From Bog-159 sp050008575 (GTDB lineage Bacteria > Acidobacteriota > Terriglobia > Bryobacterales > Bryobacteraceae): a stretch of DNA of 64,000 bases. The position numbers and the translations under genes were made by a program. Within the stretch, counting starts at the first letter, position 1; every line of letters begins with the position of its first letter. Location: positions 62,001 through 126,000 of the forward strand of contig JBEKMJ010000005.1 of assembly GCA_050008575.1 (NCBI GenBank), written 5' to 3'. The notes beneath the pieces were generated by a model. It ran no database searches and was not told where the DNA came from. It was given only the letters and a program-made list of their open reading frames with translations. Shown in pieces: positions 40,541 to 49,742 of the stretch.

Positions 40541-40966
40541 CTATTGCCAGCCGCCGAGGATGGCGCCCATGGCCAGGTAGCAGACAAGCTGATAGCCGGT
40601 GTCGATGAAGAACAAGGTGCGGTTCTTGTGACTGAACAGCGCGGCAGTCAATTGCACGGTCATGGTGAATCCCAGCCAGACCAGGAGGCCGAGCTTCAGT
40701 CCGCCGAGCACGCCGCCGGGCTGGATGCGGACGACCAGCACACAGACCGCGAAGGCGCTGAGCAGGGTGGCTACGAAGGTGGCCGCGTACGTGGCGCCCA
40801 TGCCTTTCTGCAGTTCCTGGCTCTGCTTGGGATCGTGCATGTCGATGCCGCGGCACTTGGCCCAGAGCGGGCCGAAGAGCGCGCGCGAATACCACACGAA
40901 TCCGACCAGCATGCTGGCGATTCCCGCGGCGAGTATGGCAAGGTAGTTGATCGCAGTCCAGCGCAT
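40541..40966 (-). CDS. DUF1761 integral membrane protein
   Basis: 141 residues with four membrane helices. YLAILAAGIASMLVGFVWYSRALFGPLWAK is the DUF1761 signature (a Trp-Tyr-Ser turn), followed by LSAFAVCVLVVRI, GLLVWLGFTMTVQLTAALF and GYQLVCYLAMGAILGGW. The family has no known function. It is a single gene between repeats. Confidence 0.85.
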   Translation of the reverse strand: MRWTAINYLAILAAGIASMLVGFVWYSRALFGPLWAKCRGIDMHDPKQSQELQKGMGATYAATFVATLLSAFAVCVLVVRIQPGGVLGGLKLGLLVWLGFTMTVQLTAALFSHKNRTLFFIDTGYQLVCYLAMGAILGGWQ

Positions 40967-41029
40967 AGGGAGACCAGACTATCGCGAGTATGGGACGGTG
41001 TCAAGGGTGGGTGGAGGCAGCGTGAAGGC

Positions 41030-41093
41030 AGGCGAGCCCTGCTCGCCTAAGAGCGGGCCTGCGAGGCCCGCGCAGGCTGCGAGCCTGCCCCAC
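41030..41093 (-). repeat. Family A repeat at the end of the PEP-CTERM gene
   Basis: GGCGAGCCCTGCTCGCC, then GCGGGCCTGCGAGGCCCGC and GCAGGCTGCGAGCCTGCCCCAC (inverted orientation). It encodes the extra C-terminal residues of the PEP-CTERM protein and contains its stop codon. Confidence 0.85.
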
Positions 41094-41796
41094 TGCCTAG
41101 ACGCCTGCCCCACAAGACGGTCAGGCCGATGATGAGCAGACCGACGGTGCCTGGTTCGGGAGTGTTGTTGCGCACGCAATCCGCTTGTAGGACTCGTCCT
41201 CCGGCGCTTTGCGTGCCGTCGGGGCTGATGAAGGAAGCGGTAAAGTCACTGGCAATAGGCGAGCCGGGATAACCGATGGTGATGGGCGCGCCGGTGTTAC
41301 GGATGTCGATCGCCACTTCGCCGGACGCAAAGATCGCGGCGGCTTCCGGCGAGCTGATGGTGACATCGGCGGAGATCAAGTCGACGGGGCCGGAGTACGA
41401 GCCGCCGCTGCGCGATCCGGGAGTGAGCAACATATCGCCGGTGGGCAGGTCCAGGCGTGCGGCGTTCGGGTCGGTCAGGGGAATCGAGATGGCGCCATTC
41501 AGGGATTCAAGTGTGCCGCTAAACAGGATGCCGGGCGAGTAGACGCCCGAGGTGCCGGGGATGGCCGCCACGGGTCCGCCGAGGGGCATCGATCCCAGGA
41601 TCATTTCGATCTCGCCGGGATAGATAGATTCGTGGCCGAAGGAGGAGAGATCTTGTGAGATGTAGAAGATCAGACTGTCGTTGGTGCCGAGGGTCACCTG
41701 ATCGGTGTTTGTCACGTCGATCAAGTTCGCTTTTGCCGGTGCGATGGCGGCTAGCAGAAGGGCGGGGAGTAAGTATCGGACTGTATGGTTGCTCAT
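41047..41796 (-). CDS. PEP-CTERM sorted exported protein with repeat-derived tail
   Basis: 249 residues: a signal peptide (YLLPALLLAAIAPAKA), a Ser/Thr/Gly-rich beta-type body of unknown family, and a PEP-CTERM signal near the C-terminus, TPEPGTVGLLIIGLTVLWGRRL, which is the exosortase recognition and membrane segment. Normally the chain ends after the basic residues; here it continues as GSGAGSQPARASQARS, encoded by a family A repeat. PEP-CTERM proteins are anchored and then released to the exopolysaccharide matrix by exosortase. No exosortase gene is in the window. Confidence 0.75.
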   Translation of the reverse strand: MSNHTVRYLLPALLLAAIAPAKANLIDVTNTDQVTLGTNDSLIFYISQDLSSFGHESIYPGEIEMILGSMPLGGPVAAIPGTSGVYSPGILFSGTLESLNGAISIPLTDPNAARLDLPTGDMLLTPGSRSGGSYSGPVDLISADVTISSPEAAAIFASGEVAIDIRNTGAPITIGYPGSPIASDFTASFISPDGTQSAGGRVLQADCVRNNTPEPGTVGLLIIGLTVLWGRRLGSGAGSQPARASQARS

Positions 41797-41883
41797 AAGT
41801 TATGAGTCAATTCTAGGGTGGAAAAGTTGGAATTGACCTGGAAAGATGTACCGGTACAAGGGGGATTCGTAACGGTACGGAAA

Positions 41884-42060
41884 CAGGCGAGCTGCGCTCG
41901 CCGCTGGAGTTTCTACATTTGCCGGATCTGGAATTGGAGGGCGGGCTTTAGCCGGCTTTAGCCGGCGCGGGGCTTCAGCCCCGCAGGTAGCACGGGCTTC
42001 AGCCTGTGTTAGGCGAGCTTCGCTCGCCGTGGCTGGTGGCTGGTGATTGGTGGCTGGTGG
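41884..42060. repeat. Mixed repeat block between PEP-CTERM and molybdenum hydroxylase genes
   Basis: In order: GGCGAGCTGCGCTCGCC, TGGAGTTTCTACATTTG, GGCGGGCTTTAGCCGGCTTTAG, GCGGGGCTTCAGCCCCGC, CACGGGCTTCAGCCTGTG, GGCGAGCTTCGCTCGCC and tandem GTGGCTGGTGG copies (the reverse of the repeat at 7934). The remaining bases (41797-41883) show nothing recognisable beyond a TTGACT-like stretch upstream of the PEP-CTERM gene. Confidence 0.75.
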
Positions 42061-44142
42061 TTAGAGTTGCAGGGGCAGAGCGCGGAGGCGGGTTCCGTTC
42101 AGGTGGAAGACGGCGTTGGAGACGGCGGGAGCCAGGCCCACGATGGGCGTCTCGCCGGCGCCGGCCGAGGGCAGATCGGGGCGGTCGACCAGTACGACTT
42201 CGATCTCGGGCATATCGCTGAAGCGGGGCACGCGGTACTGCGAGAAACGTGGATTCAGGATTTGGCCGTCGCCGAAGCGAATTTGTTCGAACAGCGCGCC
42301 GCCGAGGGCCATGCAGATGGCGCCTTGGATCTGGTTCTTGAGGTGATCGGGGTTGACCACCGCGCCGCAATCGAAAGCCTCGACCACGCGCAGGATGCGG
42401 ATGCGATTGTTTTCGATGGCGATCTGCGCGCAGGTTGCGACATAGCCGTTCTTTTCGAATCCGCCGGCGATGCCGATGCCTTCGGCTTTGCTCTTGCCAG
42501 GGCCCCATCGGAAGCGATCGGCGGCGGCTTGCAGCACGGCGCGCAAGCGTTCGTCTTTCAGGTTCTTGAGGCGGAACTCGAGCGGGTCCATTTTCAGCGC
42601 GTGGGCTAATTCATCCATGTGCACCTCGCGCGCGAAATGGTTGGCGGTGGCGGCCAGGCCGCGGTAAGATCCCTGGCGCAGCGGCGAGTTGGAGGGGTGG
42701 AAGGCATTCCGTTGCCTGGGGAAATCGTACTTGCCGATGAGGGCCGAGCCGCCGGAGTTGTAGTTATGGCACTCCCAAGCGGCGACGGTTCCATCGCGAT
42801 GGACGCCGCTCGATATTTCGATGAGGCCGGCGGGGCGGAAGTAGGACCAGGTGAATTCTTCCTCGCGGGTCCAGACGAGCTTGACGGGTTTGCCGGCGGA
42901 TTTGGCCAGGCGCGCGGCTTCCACGGCGCACTCGCCGGAGTGTTTGCCTCCATACGCAGAGCCGGTATCGGGCACGATGACGCGGACGCGATCTTCGGGG
43001 ATGCCGAAGGCGGAGGCCAACTCGGAGCGCACGCCGAAAGGCACTTGCGTGCCGGTCCAAACGGTGAGCTTGCCGGCATCCCACTCGGCGAGCGCGGCGC
43101 GGGGTTCGAGCGGGGCGTGCGCGATGTAGGCGACGGTGTACGCGGCTTGGAGCTTGATATCCGCCGCGGCCATGCCGTCTTCGACGGCGCCTTGGATATC
43201 GGTTTCAGCGGGCGAGGCGGTCTGCTTGAGGTAGTCGTAAAGGGCAGGGCCGGAGGCTGCGCCTGGCGGGACGGGCTCACGCTTCCATTCGGCCTTAAGC
43301 CGGCCGAGGGCTGCGGTGGCGGCTTGCGCGCTCGGCGCGGCGGCTCCGATGAAGTTCGTCTCGTGAACCACGGTGACGCCGGGCAGGTTGGGGGCTTCGA
43401 AATTGGCGAGGGTCGCGCCGAATGCGGGCGGGCGCAGCACGCAGCCATGGAGCATGCCGGGGCGGGTGAGATCGGTCGTATACTTGTGCTGGCCGGTGAC
43501 CATATCGCGGGCCGCGAGCTTGGGTGCGGACTGGGAAAGCGGGCGGGCTACGGATACATCGCGCGCGATGGTCTTCGTTAGCTTTTGTCCTTTGGTCAAT
43601 TCGCCGAAGCCGATGGGAGCTGCGCCGGCGCCGGCGATCTTGCCCTCCGCGATGGACAACTTGGTGCGATCGACATGCCACCTCTCGGCGGCCAGATCGA
43701 GCAACGCTTCACGAGCGGTAGCGGCGGCGCGGCGGACTTGCGGGGCCATGGTGGGGGTGGTGCGGCTGCCGAACGTGCCCATGTCGTAGGGCACCAGCGC
43801 CGTGTCGGCCATCACCAATTTGATGGAGGCGATGGGGCAATGGAGTTCTTCGGCGGCGGCCTGGCTAAGAGAAGTGCGGATGTTTTGGCCGACCTCGGTC
43901 TTGCCGGTGCAGATGGTGATGGCGCCATCTTCGCCGATGTGCAGCCAGGCATCCAGATCGGCGGGAGGGGCATCGGACCGGCGGCCGCGGCGGCCGGATT
44001 CCTGCGCTCCGGCGGAAAAGGCGATCAGCATGCCGCCGCCAAGCAGTCCGATGAAGTCGCGGCGATCGACGGCGAAGCGATAGGCGGGCGGAGCCGTGAG
44101 TTCGTAGCGCTCGGGTTCAATTTGCAGCGGCGCGTCAGGCAT
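42061..44142 (-). CDS. Molybdopterin-binding subunit of a xanthine dehydrogenase/isoquinoline oxidoreductase-type enzyme
   Basis: 693 residues. A twin-arginine leader lies near the N-terminus (VDRRDFIGLLGGGMLIAFSAGA). Molybdenum hydroxylase features include HIGEDGAITICTGKTEVGQN, a large two-part Mo-binding domain (GMLHGCVLRPPAF, YIAHAPLEPRAALAEW, GSAYGGKHSGECAVEA, REEEFTWSYFRP, QGSYRGLAATANHF) and the active-site Glu in AGAGETPIVGLAPAV. This matches IorB-like large subunits that hydroxylate aromatic heterocycles or aldehydes in the periplasm. The gene overlaps its 2Fe-2S partner by eight bases. The FAD subunit is absent, as is usual for IorAB. Confidence 0.92.
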   Translation of the reverse strand: MPDAPLQIEPERYELTAPPAYRFAVDRRDFIGLLGGGMLIAFSAGAQESGRRGRRSDAPPADLDAWLHIGEDGAITICTGKTEVGQNIRTSLSQAAAEELHCPIASIKLVMADTALVPYDMGTFGSRTTPTMAPQVRRAAATAREALLDLAAERWHVDRTKLSIAEGKIAGAGAAPIGFGELTKGQKLTKTIARDVSVARPLSQSAPKLAARDMVTGQHKYTTDLTRPGMLHGCVLRPPAFGATLANFEAPNLPGVTVVHETNFIGAAAPSAQAATAALGRLKAEWKREPVPPGAASGPALYDYLKQTASPAETDIQGAVEDGMAAADIKLQAAYTVAYIAHAPLEPRAALAEWDAGKLTVWTGTQVPFGVRSELASAFGIPEDRVRVIVPDTGSAYGGKHSGECAVEAARLAKSAGKPVKLVWTREEEFTWSYFRPAGLIEISSGVHRDGTVAAWECHNYNSGGSALIGKYDFPRQRNAFHPSNSPLRQGSYRGLAATANHFAREVHMDELAHALKMDPLEFRLKNLKDERLRAVLQAAADRFRWGPGKSKAEGIGIAGGFEKNGYVATCAQIAIENNRIRILRVVEAFDCGAVVNPDHLKNQIQGAICMALGGALFEQIRFGDGQILNPRFSQYRVPRFSDMPEIEVVLVDRPDLPSAGAGETPIVGLAPAVSNAVFHLNGTRLRALPLQL

Positions 44143-44587
44143 GCGATTGGGCCGCCTTTTGGATGGCTGCGACGATCCGCGGGTAAGTGCCGCAGCGGCA
44201 GATATTGCCGTTCATGTGATGCACGATTTCTTCGCGGCTGGGGTGCGGGGTCTTGTTCAACAGCGCTACACCGGAGACGATCATGCCGGAGGTGCAATAG
44301 CCGCACTGCATGGCGCCCTCTTCGAGGAAGGCGTCTTGCAGCGGGTGGCGGATGCCTTCGATGGTAGTGATTTGCTTGCCGGCGGCGGCACGCACCGGCG
44401 TGATGCAGGAGCGGACGGGCTGGCCATCGAGCAGCACGGTGCAAGCGCCGCACTGGCCTTCGCCGCATCCGTACTTCGCGCCGGTGAGCGAGAGGTGGTC
44501 GCGCAGGACGGTGAGCAGGGGGATGTCGGGGTCGGCGTCGATGGGCTGGCGGGCTCCGTTGACGGTGAGTTGAGTGACCCTGGGCAT
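44135..44587 (-). CDS. 2Fe-2S subunit of the molybdenum hydroxylase
   Basis: 150 residues from the ATG at 44587 (MPRVTQLTVNG). A plant-type ferredoxin cluster (CGEGQCGACTVLLDG...SC) is followed by a second helical [2Fe-2S] domain (CGYCTSGM, CRCGTYPRIV). This is the electron-transfer subunit for the large subunit encoded directly downstream, with which it overlaps. It carries no signal peptide and would be exported with its RR-bearing partner. Confidence 0.93.
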   Translation of the reverse strand: MPRVTQLTVNGARQPIDADPDIPLLTVLRDHLSLTGAKYGCGEGQCGACTVLLDGQPVRSCITPVRAAAGKQITTIEGIRHPLQDAFLEEGAMQCGYCTSGMIVSGVALLNKTPHPSREEIVHHMNGNICRCGTYPRIVAAIQKAAQSHA

Positions 44588-44769
44588 AAGACTATTGTGC
44601 CACTGCTGGCGCGCTCCGCGCGTTAGGCACCTGGACCGCATGTTCCGCCGGTGCCATCCATATTGCACCTGGTCCACGCCGCTATCGCGGCGCTGCTGCT
44701 GGCCATCCAATTCACCCCTTTCCTGAAGCCGCAAGCGATCGCCGAGCGGGATCACCCGATTGCCCGCAA

Positions 44770-45400
44770 GTGTCTGGCCAGTTCATAGCGGGCTGGAAAT
44801 GGGCGTGGGCGGCCTGGCTGGCTTTGTACTGCTGGCTCTGGCTGCACGGAAGTGCGACCGGGAAACCGGACGCCGTCGCCGACGTCCTCAATTGCCTGAC
44901 TTCATTTCCATTGTTCTGGTGCTTCTTTGTCCTGGACAAGCCCAGCGTGGCCGTGCCTGGAAACCCGGAGCGTAACGCGGCCTTCCGAAAAGCCATAGGG
45001 ACGACGTGGGGAATCGGCGCCGGAGTCGCCGTGCTAGCCGTGGCCGGCCGCCTGCATCTCTGGGGCTTGAACGAGTTCGGGTTGGTGTTCATGGGAATCT
45101 ACGACGGGCTGGCCCATCGCTTTCCTGGTCGGCCGTTTCGACAGCCACTGGATGAAGGTCCCGCGGTGGATGCTCGCCCCCCTCTACGGGTATGCGCTGA
45201 TCCAAATGATCTACGTGTTCTTCTTTAACCTTTCACCGGAGTGGCAGGTCTACACGTATCTCGTCGCGCTGCTGTTCAAGGTGTGTCTGTTTTTGGTGGT
45301 CACGCATCTGTTGCACGCGGGAAGCATGCGCCGGTATCTGGAAGCCGCCGAAGATGGCAAGCTGGGGCCGCAGACCGAAGTCGGCGAGTCCGCCGGCTGA
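44770..45400 (+). pseudogene. Membrane protein gene split by a frameshift
   Basis: The first frame (44770-45228) has three helices (WKWAWAAWLALYCWLWL, LNCLTSFPLFWCFFV, GAGVAVLAVAGRL) and then NEFGLVFMGIYDGLA. The protein sense continues in the next frame from about 45113: IAFLVGRFDSHWMKVPRWML, then LYGYALIQMIYVFFFNLSPE, then QVYTYLVALLFKVCLFLVV, to 45400. Removing one C from the CCC at about 45111-45113 would restore one reading frame of roughly 205 residues. This is either a sequence error or a recent mutation. The family is not recognised. A further short hydrophobic frame upstream (about 44650-44788) may be its original N-terminus. Confidence 0.6.
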
Positions 45401-45549
45401 CGGCCACGCGTTTCGCGCCGCTAGGCGAACATGCAATCCAAGGATTCGCATCGCCATGGTGGGCGCCGGGCGACTCGTCAACGCCGGGCTCCCTGGTTCG
45501 GTTGAGAGTTTGTTCGGTGAGCCTGGGCATAAGGGCGGCCACCTCCCTG

Positions 45550-45612
45550 TCGGCGAGCTTCGCTCGGCTTGGCGGGGCTAAGAACCCCGTGGCGGCGCAT
45601 GGCGCCGCCCTA
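45550..45612 (+). repeat. Hairpin repeat block upstream of acyl-CoA synthetase
   Basis: CGGCGAGCTTCGCTCGG, GGCGGGGCTAAGAACCCCG and GGCGGCGCATGGCGCCGCCC. The last two form hairpins. Between 45401 and 45550 nothing else was recognised. Confidence 0.7.
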
Positions 45613-45634
45613 CTAAGTTACAATCCACTGCAGT

Positions 45635-47155
45635 ATGAAATCGGTTTTGACTCCTTTGGATTTTCTGGCGCGCAGCGCCTGGGTGTACCGGGATCGCATC
45701 GCCGTGGTCGATGGCGACCGGCGGTTCACCTACGCCGAATTGAACGAACGGGTACGGCGGCAGGCCAGCGCGCTACGGGCTATGGGCGTTGCGCCCGGCG
45801 ATCGGGTAGCGGTGCTGGCGCCTAATAGCGCGGCCGCGCTGGAGGCGCACTTCGGCGTGTTGATGGCGGGCGCGGTGCTGGTGATGCTGAATACGCGCCT
45901 GCGAGCGGCGGAGCTGGCGTGGATCCTGAACCACTGCGAGGCGCGCGTGGTCATCGCAGATCCGCAGCTTGCGGCCGAGCTGCCGCAGTCGGTTCAAACG
46001 ATCGCCGATTACGAGGCGTGGCTGGCGACCGGCGAGTATCCAGCAACCGGCTTCGCGGAGCCCGAGGAAGATGGCTTCATCTCCATCAACTACACGAGCG
46101 GGACCACGGGGTTTCCGAAAGGTGTGATGTACACGCATCGCAGCGCATATTTGAACGCGCTGGGCGAGGTGGTGGAACATGGGCTGAATAGCGGTTCGGT
46201 ATATCTGTGGACGCTGCCGATGTTCCACTGCAATGGCTGGTGCTTCCCGTGGGCGGTTACGGCGGCGGGCGCGCGGCACGTGTGCTTACGGCAAGTAGAT
46301 CCGCAGAAGATGGTGGAGTCGATCCGCGCGGAGGGAGTTACGCATCTGTGCGGAGCGCCGGTGGTGGTGGGCACGCTCACGCAATACTGCGCGGGGCAGG
46401 GCATCCGGTTTGAAGGCGGTCTGAAGATCGTGACGGCGGGCGCGCCGCCTACGCCCGCGGTGATTCGCGCCGCCGAGGAGATAGGCGCGAGCCTGGCGCA
46501 CGCCTACGGTCTGACGGAGACATATGGGCCGCACACGATTTGCGCGTGGCATCCCGAATGGGACGCGCTGCCGGCGGCGGAACGCGCGCAACTCCGGGCG
46601 CGGCAGGGGGTGGCGTACACCGTAGCTGGCACGGACCTGCGCGTGGTGGACGCGGAAATGCGCGACGTTCCGGCGGACGGCCTGACGATGGGCGAAGTGC
46701 TGATGCGCGGCAACAACGTGATGCTGGGGTATTACAAGAATCCGGAAGCCACCGCGGAGGCGTTTCGCGGCGGATGGTTCCACTCGGGCGATTTGGCGGT
46801 GATGCATGCGGACGGATACATCGAGGTGCGCGACCGGCAGAAGGACATCGTGATTTCGGGTGGCGAGAACATTTCGTCGATCGAAGTGGAGAAGGTGTTG
46901 GCGGAGCATCCGGCAGTGATGGAGGCGGCGGTGGTGGCGGCGCCGGATGAGAAATGGGGCGAGGTGCCGAAGGCGTATATCGGCTTGAAGCCGGGGCAGA
47001 CCGTGACCGCCGAGGAACTGATCGAATTTTGCCGAGCGCGGCTGGCGCATTTCAAGTGTCCGAAGCTGGTGGAGTTTGGGGTGTTGCCACGGACCGTGAC
47101 GGGAAAGGTGCGGAAGAACGAGTTAAGAGCGGGGCTGAAGGCCCGCGCGGACTAA
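45635..47155 (+). CDS. Fatty-acid/acyl-CoA synthetase (AMP-forming)
   Basis: 506 residues of the ANL superfamily. Motifs are the P-loop-like INYTSGTTGFPKGVMYTHRS, AYGLTETYGP, GEVLMRGNNVMLGYYKNPE, GWFHSGDLAVMHADGYIEVRDRQKDIVISGGENIS and TGKVRKNELR with the catalytic lysine. Activates a carboxylic acid with ATP and transfers it to CoA. It is similar in pattern to medium-chain/plant-type AMP ligases; exact chain preference cannot be read. The last 33 bases overlap the convergent photolyase gene. Confidence 0.92.
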   Translation: MKSVLTPLDFLARSAWVYRDRIAVVDGDRRFTYAELNERVRRQASALRAMGVAPGDRVAVLAPNSAAALEAHFGVLMAGAVLVMLNTRLRAAELAWILNHCEARVVIADPQLAAELPQSVQTIADYEAWLATGEYPATGFAEPEEDGFISINYTSGTTGFPKGVMYTHRSAYLNALGEVVEHGLNSGSVYLWTLPMFHCNGWCFPWAVTAAGARHVCLRQVDPQKMVESIRAEGVTHLCGAPVVVGTLTQYCAGQGIRFEGGLKIVTAGAPPTPAVIRAAEEIGASLAHAYGLTETYGPHTICAWHPEWDALPAAERAQLRARQGVAYTVAGTDLRVVDAEMRDVPADGLTMGEVLMRGNNVMLGYYKNPEATAEAFRGGWFHSGDLAVMHADGYIEVRDRQKDIVISGGENISSIEVEKVLAEHPAVMEAAVVAAPDEKWGEVPKAYIGLKPGQTVTAEELIEFCRARLAHFKCPKLVEFGVLPRTVTGKVRKNELRAGLKARAD

Positions 47156-48502
47156 ACTCCGCCCCATATCGCCGATATAGGCGTCGACATTGGTTTTGCG
47201 GCGCATGCCTGCCAGGGTCATGGAGCGAATCGTGCCGAAAATGGCCCGCTCGGGCCAGGGGCGGTCGTGCAGGCCGAAACACCAAAGGATGTTCGTGTAA
47301 GTGTTCGGATCGCGTCCGTCGAGCGCGTAACGGTCGTGCAGGTGGATCATGGTGCCGAGCGCTTCGTCGTAGGTGGGCGACCATTCGATAATCTTCTTGC
47401 CCCAATACATGCGGTAGTAGCCGTGGATCGTGCCGCGCGTGAGCAACTCGTGCTGGGTGGCGTTCCATAGCTCGTCGTGCGTGGCGGCGCGCTCGAATTG
47501 CTCGGGCGTATAGCCTGGATGGCGGCGGTCGCGGCGGTGGCGGCGCATGGTTTCGCGCGCCCAATCGGGCAGGACGTTGAGCGACACGTCACCCCCATGC
47601 AGTGTGAAGCGGGCGAAGTTGAAAGCCAGCTCGCGGCGGACGATTAATTGTTCGAGGAACTCGGCGGAGGCTTTAGCCGCCAGCGCGACTTCGAGCGGCG
47701 AGATTTGTCCGAAGTGCAGGTAAGGGCTGAGGCCGGAAGTGGCGTGCGCGGATGGTTGGTTGCCTTCGGCGGCGTAGCGGGCGAGACCGTGCTTCAGAAA
47801 ATGCGCGAGCTGTTTCTTGGCCGCGAGTCGTCCGCCGGGGATGGCCGATGGCGGCACGCCATGATCGATCTGGCATGCGGCGATCAGGCCGGCGATATGG
47901 GCGCTGGTGACGGGCGTGTGGAACTCGCACACGCGGGGCGGAAATCGCTTGCGCACTTCGGCCGGCGGCAGGGGCCATAGGTAGTCGGGCAGCAGTTTAT
48001 GGATCTTCGGCCGGATGGTGTACGCCGCGTACTCACGCTTGGCGAAGCAGGCCATGGGGACGATGCAGCTTGCATCCACGGCATAGAACGCGACGTCCAG
48101 CTTGGGCGCGACGCTGGCAGTGTGGCGCGCGGCGACGAAGGTGGGATAGTCGTCGGTGACTACGGCGGCGGCGCGGGCGGCCAGGCGGTAGACCACGTCA
48201 TTTGGGTCGGAGGGACGGCGGCGGAGATAGAACGTGTATCCGATGCCGAGCGTGTTCAGGCGGCGGGCGGTCTCCGGCACGCCTTCGAGAATGAACCGGT
48301 GGAAGCGGTCGCTGGCATATGGATAAGAGTAGGTCAGCCCTTCGTAGAACAGCACCGGGAGATCCAGTTGGTTGGCTAGATCGACGGCGAAATCGAGCGC
48401 CTGGTTGGCATCCGCGCGGCGGTTCATCTGGCACCAGTAAAGGACATAGTCGGCGGTGGGGCGGACCGGGGCTGAGTTGAGCTGGCGGACGCGTTCGGGC
48501 AC
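47123..48502 (-). CDS. phrB: Class II deoxyribodipyrimidine photolyase
   Basis: 459 residues, from a GTG at 48502 (VPERVRQLNSAPVRPTADYV), which matches the conserved class II N-terminus; an ATG further in (MNRRADANQALDFAVDLAN) would remove it. Light-driven repair of pyrimidine dimers using FADH-. Family motifs include YEGLTYSYPYASDRFHRFIL, SGLSPYLHFGQIS, RRELAFNFARF, GYYRMYWGKKIIEW, DGRDPNTYTNILWCFGLHD and RPIFG-like ERAIFGTIRSM. The frame upstream of 48502 runs through a family A repeat and is not family-like. Confidence 0.93.
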   Translation of the reverse strand: MPERVRQLNSAPVRPTADYVLYWCQMNRRADANQALDFAVDLANQLDLPVLFYEGLTYSYPYASDRFHRFILEGVPETARRLNTLGIGYTFYLRRRPSDPNDVVYRLAARAAAVVTDDYPTFVAARHTASVAPKLDVAFYAVDASCIVPMACFAKREYAAYTIRPKIHKLLPDYLWPLPPAEVRKRFPPRVCEFHTPVTSAHIAGLIAACQIDHGVPPSAIPGGRLAAKKQLAHFLKHGLARYAAEGNQPSAHATSGLSPYLHFGQISPLEVALAAKASAEFLEQLIVRRELAFNFARFTLHGGDVSLNVLPDWARETMRRHRRDRRHPGYTPEQFERAATHDELWNATQHELLTRGTIHGYYRMYWGKKIIEWSPTYDEALGTMIHLHDRYALDGRDPNTYTNILWCFGLHDRPWPERAIFGTIRSMTLAGMRRKTNVDAYIGDMGRSLVRAGLQPRS

Positions 48503-48517
48503 GTAACCAGTAATAGC

Positions 48518-48590
48518 AGGCCCGGAGAAGTGCGGGCCTGCGAGGCCCGCGCAGGCTGCGAGCCAAGGCTGCGAGCCTGCCCCACTACGG
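48518..48590 (-). repeat. Family A repeat with partial duplication
   Basis: GCGGGCCTGCGAGGCCCGC then GCAGGCTGCGAGCCAAGGCTGCGAGCCTGCCCCACTACGGCGG; the first hairpin is partly doubled, as in trpE(G) at 5537. It lies between the divergent photolyase and radical SAM genes and may overlap their promoters. Confidence 0.85.
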
Positions 48591-48601
48591 CGGCGGTTAC
48601 A

Positions 48602-49714
48602 ATGAAAGGACCGATGCGAGCGTGGAACCGGGCAAAACTGTTGTGGGGCTACCTGGCGCGGCGTGCGAAGCTGGCGGCGCTGCCGGTGGAGTACATCGTG
48701 GAGACCACGGCCAAGTGCAACTTGTATTGCCCCATGTGCCCGCGCGAGACGCATAAGCAGCCCAAGGCGGACATGTCCGGCGACGTGTTCGAGCGGGTGG
48801 TGCGGGAGGCGGGGGCGACGGCCGAGCACATGATGCTGATCGGGCTGGGCGAGCCGTTCATGGACCCGGCCATTTTCGAACGGATCGAGTTTTGCCACCG
48901 GCACAGCATCTCCACGCTGCTATCGACGAATGGGACGTTCCTGGACCAGCGCGTGGCGGAGCGCGTGCTCGAATCGCCGCTGGAACAGATCACGCTGAGC
49001 TTCGACGGAGCGAGCAAGGAGAGCTTCGAATTCTATCGCAAGGGCGCCAAGTTCGAGAAGGTGCGCGATAACTTCGTGCGGTTCGCGGAGATGAAGCACG
49101 CGCGCGGATCGAGCTTGCAGGTGGTGGTGCAGATGGTACGCATGGAGCGCAACGCGGGCGAGGTGGCGGAGTTTGTGCGGTTCTGGCGCGGGGTGCGCGG
49201 CGTGGACCAGGTGCGGGTGAAGGAAGACGAAACCAACGTGATGCATCCGGAAGCGGGGCACGCCGCGGAAGACTGGAAGCATCCTTGCCATTACCTGTGG
49301 CGCGGGCCGATGTATGTGAAGCAGAACGGCGATATTTATCCGTGCTGCCAGAGTTACATGCTGGATGGCGCGCCGCTGGGTAACATCGGGGTTGAGGCGC
49401 TGGAGAGCATCTGGAATGGCGCGGAGATGCAGCGCATGCGCCGCGCGCACACCAGCGGGCGTGCGGGCGAGATCGACATTTGCGCGCGCTGTTGCACCAC
49501 GATTCCGCATCCGGCGCTGGTGGCGGGCAGTCTATTGTTCCATGGCAAGACGGTGCGCCGGATGCTGCCGGCCATCGAGCGGCTGATCTACTTTTCGAAG
49601 CTGCCGGGAAAGCTGCTGCGTCCACCGGCGGCGGCCGCGGTCAGGCAGGAGTTGCTGCAGATTTCCCGCCAGGACGCAAAGGTCACGCAAAGACCGTCCG
49701 ACAACGGGGTATGA
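48602..49714 (+). CDS. Radical SAM protein with SPASM-like C-terminal domain
   Basis: 370 residues. CxxxCxxC motif AKCNLYCPMCPRET binds the 4Fe-4S cluster that cleaves S-adenosylmethionine; the GLGEPFMDP and TLSFDGASKESF segments are typical of the radical SAM barrel. The C-terminal region has YPCCQSYMLDG and ICARCCTTI, which fit a SPASM/Twitch auxiliary cluster domain as in peptide-modifying enzymes. Start ATG 48602 or 48614. No precursor peptide was recognised nearby, so the substrate is open. Confidence 0.85.
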   Translation: MKGPMRAWNRAKLLWGYLARRAKLAALPVEYIVETTAKCNLYCPMCPRETHKQPKADMSGDVFERVVREAGATAEHMMLIGLGEPFMDPAIFERIEFCHRHSISTLLSTNGTFLDQRVAERVLESPLEQITLSFDGASKESFEFYRKGAKFEKVRDNFVRFAEMKHARGSSLQVVVQMVRMERNAGEVAEFVRFWRGVRGVDQVRVKEDETNVMHPEAGHAAEDWKHPCHYLWRGPMYVKQNGDIYPCCQSYMLDGAPLGNIGVEALESIWNGAEMQRMRRAHTSGRAGEIDICARCCTTIPHPALVAGSLLFHGKTVRRMLPAIERLIYFSKLPGKLLRPPAAAAVRQELLQISRQDAKVTQRPSDNGV

Positions 49715-49742
49715 AGAAAACGCGCTGGCGCGCGTTGGCCTC

